A stretch of DNA of 64,000 nt from Candidatus Brevundimonas colombiensis. Its GTDB lineage: Bacteria > Pseudomonadota > Alphaproteobacteria > Caulobacterales > Caulobacteraceae. The notes below the pieces were generated by a model. It searched no databases. It worked only from the letters and a program-made list of their open reading frames with translations, and was not told the DNA's origin. The stretch lies in the NCBI GenBank assembly GCA_029202665.1, contig CP119326.1, forward strand, positions 1,364,001 through 1,428,000, in the 5' to 3' direction. A program made the position numbers and the translations under genes. How positions within the stretch are numbered: position 1 is the first letter of the stretch; the number at the start of each line of letters is the position of its first letter. Positions 62,501-64,000 of this stretch are shown one piece after another.

Positions 62501-62874
62501 TCAATGTCGCGAACTTCAACGATTTCTTGAAGAGAACGGGTCTGATCGACTACGCTGGTGAAATCTCGCCGCGTAACGCCTTCAAGTCTCCTTACGTAAC
62601 TACGGTGGATATGCACATCGAGCAGGAGCTTCCGGCCTTCTTCCCGGGCGGCGCCAAGTTGATCGGCTATATGGACATCGAAAATCTTGGCAATCTGATC
62701 AACGACGAATGGGGTTCGATCCAACAGATCGGTTTCCCTTATACATCCGGCAATGTGGATGCGACGATCGCCAATAATCGCTACACCTACACTAACTTCT
62801 CCAATCGCAGCCCATCGGTGCCCAGCGTCAACGCGGTGTGGCAAATCAAACTAGGCGTTCGCTACCAGTTCTGA
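59587..62874 (+). CDS. TonB-dependent receptor, Oar-like with carboxypeptidase-regulatory N-domain
   Basis: A 1095-residue outer-membrane receptor. Signal peptide (ending TGAFAQE), a carboxypeptidase-regulatory-like domain (TGAITGFVYDASGAPLAGATV), a plug (SIGGQNTRYNAILLDGI; GGVVNSVTKSGTNDFHG) and a long barrel ending GVRYQF, with the terminal Phe used by BamA. Substrate unknown; the Pho-box-like array suggests uptake under low phosphate. Its GC is clearly lower than its neighbours (60601-60660 has about 27 G/C of 60). The ATG at 59587 begins the signal peptide. Confidence 0.93.
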   Translation: MTFRNLAYGASAVAILMSASTGAFAQETTGAITGFVYDASGAPLAGATVTVTHTPSGTTSTTVTDQTGQFSARGLRVGGPYTVRSVSTSGDASSQVSSIGIGTPVAVELVVAGASGSASQVADVVVTGIRSGGLRTSPRANLNLSDIETLPSIGRDIKDIVRTTPFATVDPTNQDALSIGGQNTRYNAILLDGIRQSDDFGLNGNGYPTLNSPISRSVIEAVTVDVAPYGVQYGSFTGGVVNSVTKSGTNDFHGEIFYEKTDQDLRGETFSYKDFVSGQRQDRSLTGEFEDKTWGATLRGPIIRDRLFFLLNYEKNEQTTPVLAGPAGAGLPNEAEGITQSQIDQVREIAKTVYNFDPLDWRASNLGSQDEKYFAKIDWNINDRHRAVVSYQQTEASELRLNNTTTSGTNVSVGLLSSAYKFDTSLKVYRAQLFSDWTDRFSTELSVSRKEVENISNSLAGNDFAAMQVYLDSPYGAQAGTRRSIRFGPERSRHANSLTVETTLYRAVAKYDAGFGHRFTGGFEREEQDVFNLFVQVANGEYEFDSIDSFRNRQAASIGYSNAASNNKNDGAASFKYAQNTLYFQDEWSATPNLTITAGLRYDWYTTDDKPQVNPGFVQRFGFANNATIDGISSLQPRFGFNWRAPWDVTVYGGFGRFQGGSPNVWLSNAYSNPGNLLGSFQCKTAANYQSQFARNFAVCSAEERSALANVNGLQVADVAKQAVTTSAALGTGNINLTDPTFKTPSIWKTSLGATKSFDFSRFRMGEGWRVTAEYVHSELEDAIGWVDLSLARTQNGAAPDGRPVFGPNPVRRGQQVLMLTNIDGGKADQFAFAVGKDWYDGWLNGAGFNLSYTYLDSKDASGGTSSTASSNFGNIALSDPNDAPLATSSYEIEHALKLNVSYSRAFFGDYRTRINLYAQRRSGLAYSYTFGNADFGEYITTSRQLLYVPQVDSSGNITATSDPRVSYGANFNVANFNDFLKRTGLIDYAGEISPRNAFKSPYVTTVDMHIEQELPAFFPGGAKLIGYMDIENLGNLINDEWGSIQQIGFPYTSGNVDATIANNRYTYTNFSNRSPSVPSVNAVWQIKLGVRYQF

Positions 62875-62896
62875 TTATCAGTTGATTACCATCACG

Positions 62897-62930
62897 AAGG
62901 GCGGTCCGTTCGCGGGCCGCCCTTTTTGTT
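62897..62930 (+). terminator. Rho-independent terminator of the TonB receptor
   Basis: A 12-bp stem (62897-62908 with 62913-62924, one G-U pair) closes a TTCG tetraloop and is followed by TTTTTGTTTG. It is 22 bp after the stop codon. Confidence 0.9.
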
Positions 62931-63022
62931 TGTCCGGGGCGTGGCGTTGAAGTCGGCGGGGGTTGGGGCCATATGGCGCGGTCCGGCGGTTTGGCCGGGT
63001 TTCGCCCCGTGAGGACGTCTTA

Positions 63023-64000
63023 ATGACCGCCCCCGTTGCAGCCGCCATCCCCGCCGAATGGGCTCCCCACCGCGCCATGTGGGTGGGTTGGCCGACCCAT
63101 GCGGAATACTGGTTCGATGCGCTGGAGCAGGCGCGTGACGAGGTTGAGGGGCTGGTGCGGGCCCTGGCGGGGCCGGGTCGCGAGCAGGTTCGGCTGATGG
63201 TCGGCAAACCCGAACTCGCAGCCGAGGTTCAGGCGCGGTTTACGGGCGTCGAGAATGTCGAGGTCGTCGCGGGCGCGTTCGGTGACATCTGGCTTCGCGA
63301 CACCGGTCCGATCTTTGGCGCGGGGTCAAAGATGGCGGCTGCGTTCCGGTTCAACGGTTGGGGCGGCAAATACGACATGCCGGGCGACGATCTGGTGGCG
63401 GGCCAGATCGGCGAACGGTCGGGTACGCCCCTGACCTGGAACGACTTTGTCATGGAGGGCGGGTCGCTGGATCACGACGGGGAGGGGACGGTCCTGACCA
63501 CGCGCCAGTGCCTGCTGAACCCCAACCGCAACCCGGCCTGGAACCAGGACGAGGCCGTCGCGGCGGCGGCGCTGGAACAGGCCGTGGGCGCCAGGGCGGT
63601 GCTGTGGCTGGGCGACGGCCTGTTGAACGACCACACGGACGGCCACGTCGACAACCTGGCCCGCTTCGTCGCGCCGGGCGTGGTCGCCTGCCCGATCGCC
63701 TGGGGACGGACCGACGTCAACGCCGACGTCTATGACGCCACGGCGCGCGATCTGTCGGCCATGACGGACGCGGCAGGGCGCAGGCTGAAGGTCGTTCGCA
63801 TCCCGTCGCCCGGACTGGTGCTGGACGAGGACGAACGCCCCATTCCGGCCAGCCACATGAACTTCCTGATCGCCAATGGCGCGGTGGTGGTGCCGACCTA
63901 TGGCGATGAAGAAGCCGCCCGCTTTGCCTGCGCCGCCCTGGCCGACGCCTTCCCGGACCGTGAAATCATTCCGCTGCCCTCCAACGCCATACTGACCGGC
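63023..64000 (+). CDS. aguA: Agmatine deiminase (peptidyl-arginine deiminase family), 3' end outside the window
   Basis: The first 326 residues of a guanidine-modifying enzyme converting agmatine to N-carbamoylputrescine. Visible are AEWAPHRAMWVGWP near the start, FGDIWLRDTGPIF, RFNGWGGKY, DFVMEGGSLDHDGEGTVL and NDHTDGHVDNLARFV (catalytic His/Asp). The catalytic Cys near the C-terminus lies beyond the window. The frame is open to the last base. Polyamine synthesis is the expected role. Confidence 0.93.
   Translation, partial: MTAPVAAAIPAEWAPHRAMWVGWPTHAEYWFDALEQARDEVEGLVRALAGPGREQVRLMVGKPELAAEVQARFTGVENVEVVAGAFGDIWLRDTGPIFGAGSKMAAAFRFNGWGGKYDMPGDDLVAGQIGERSGTPLTWNDFVMEGGSLDHDGEGTVLTTRQCLLNPNRNPAWNQDEAVAAAALEQAVGARAVLWLGDGLLNDHTDGHVDNLARFVAPGVVACPIAWGRTDVNADVYDATARDLSAMTDAAGRRLKVVRIPSPGLVLDEDERPIPASHMNFLIANGAVVVPTYGDEEAARFACAALADAFPDREIIPLPSNAILTG

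Overview
This is a gene-dense, GC-rich alphaproteobacterial chromosome segment. It most likely comes from the Caulobacterales and looks like Brevundimonas or a close relative of Caulobacter. The evidence is very GC-rich third codon positions, an FzlA-type cell-division GST, an Oar-like TonB-dependent receptor, an OmpA with a proline linker, AddAB rather than RecBCD, AmgK/MurU muropeptide recycling, and the order trpF-trpB-trpA-accD-folC next to trxA-addA-addB. Genus assignment is inference. I see no rRNA, CRISPR array, insertion sequence, prophage or replication origin. One tRNA (Leu-CAA) is present.

Layout. 1-6.4 kb (+): a DinG-type Fe-S helicase cut by the window edge, YbaK, a DUF2125 protein, a chorismate-mutase-like protein, HisC and a small lipoprotein. 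6.4-10.2 kb (-): a tightly overlapped ftsE-ftsX-ydcF-plsC unit followed by a MipA-type outer-membrane protein. 10.3-16.3 kb: a zinc-ribbon membrane protein and a phosphoribosyltransferase, rplU-rpmA with promoter and terminator, a GNAT, two small envelope genes, then ilvA overlapping an FKBP lipoprotein. 16.3-23.3 kb: queG, a divergent DUF2239/GIY-YIG pair around a putative two-site operator, fzlA, a cation diffusion facilitator, uppP, an RsmC-like methyltransferase and an RsuA-type pseudouridine synthase. 23.3-29.7 kb (+): a Phd/VapC toxin-antitoxin pair that runs by a 4-nt overlap into trpF, then trpB, two exported-protein genes, trpA, accD and folC. 29.9-41.1 kb (-): small proteins, trxA, then acyltransferase-tsaE-amgK-murU-addB-addA joined by overlapping start and stop codons. 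41.2-46.9 kb (+, with one - gene): an S9 peptidase, an AsmA protein and an esterase. 46.9-52.1 kb (-): tRNA-Leu, a CcdC-like protein, fumarylacetoacetase, small proteins, HPPD (two tyrosine-catabolism enzymes) and an orphan secreted HExxH metallopeptidase. 52.3-56.4 kb: a YqaA/DedA protein, DsbB and Coq7 (+), then a thiolase and an SDR (-). 56.6-64 kb (+): OmpA, a capsule-export protein, a TonB receptor preceded by a three-unit Pho-box-like array, and an agmatine deiminase cut by the window end.

Functional themes are envelope biogenesis and division (FtsEX, FzlA, UppP, MurNAc recycling, OmpA, MipA, AsmA, capsule), amino-acid metabolism (His, Trp, Ile, Tyr breakdown), recombination (AddAB) and translation (L21, L27, RsuA, TsaE, QueG, YbaK). 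At least three families of palindromic intergenic repeats are scattered through the window. The most unusual signals are the toxin-antitoxin pair translationally coupled to trpF, exported proteins between trpB and trpA, the shared operator of the DUF2239/GIY-YIG pair, an AccD that has lost its zinc ligands, the Pho-box array and the lower GC of the receptor it precedes.
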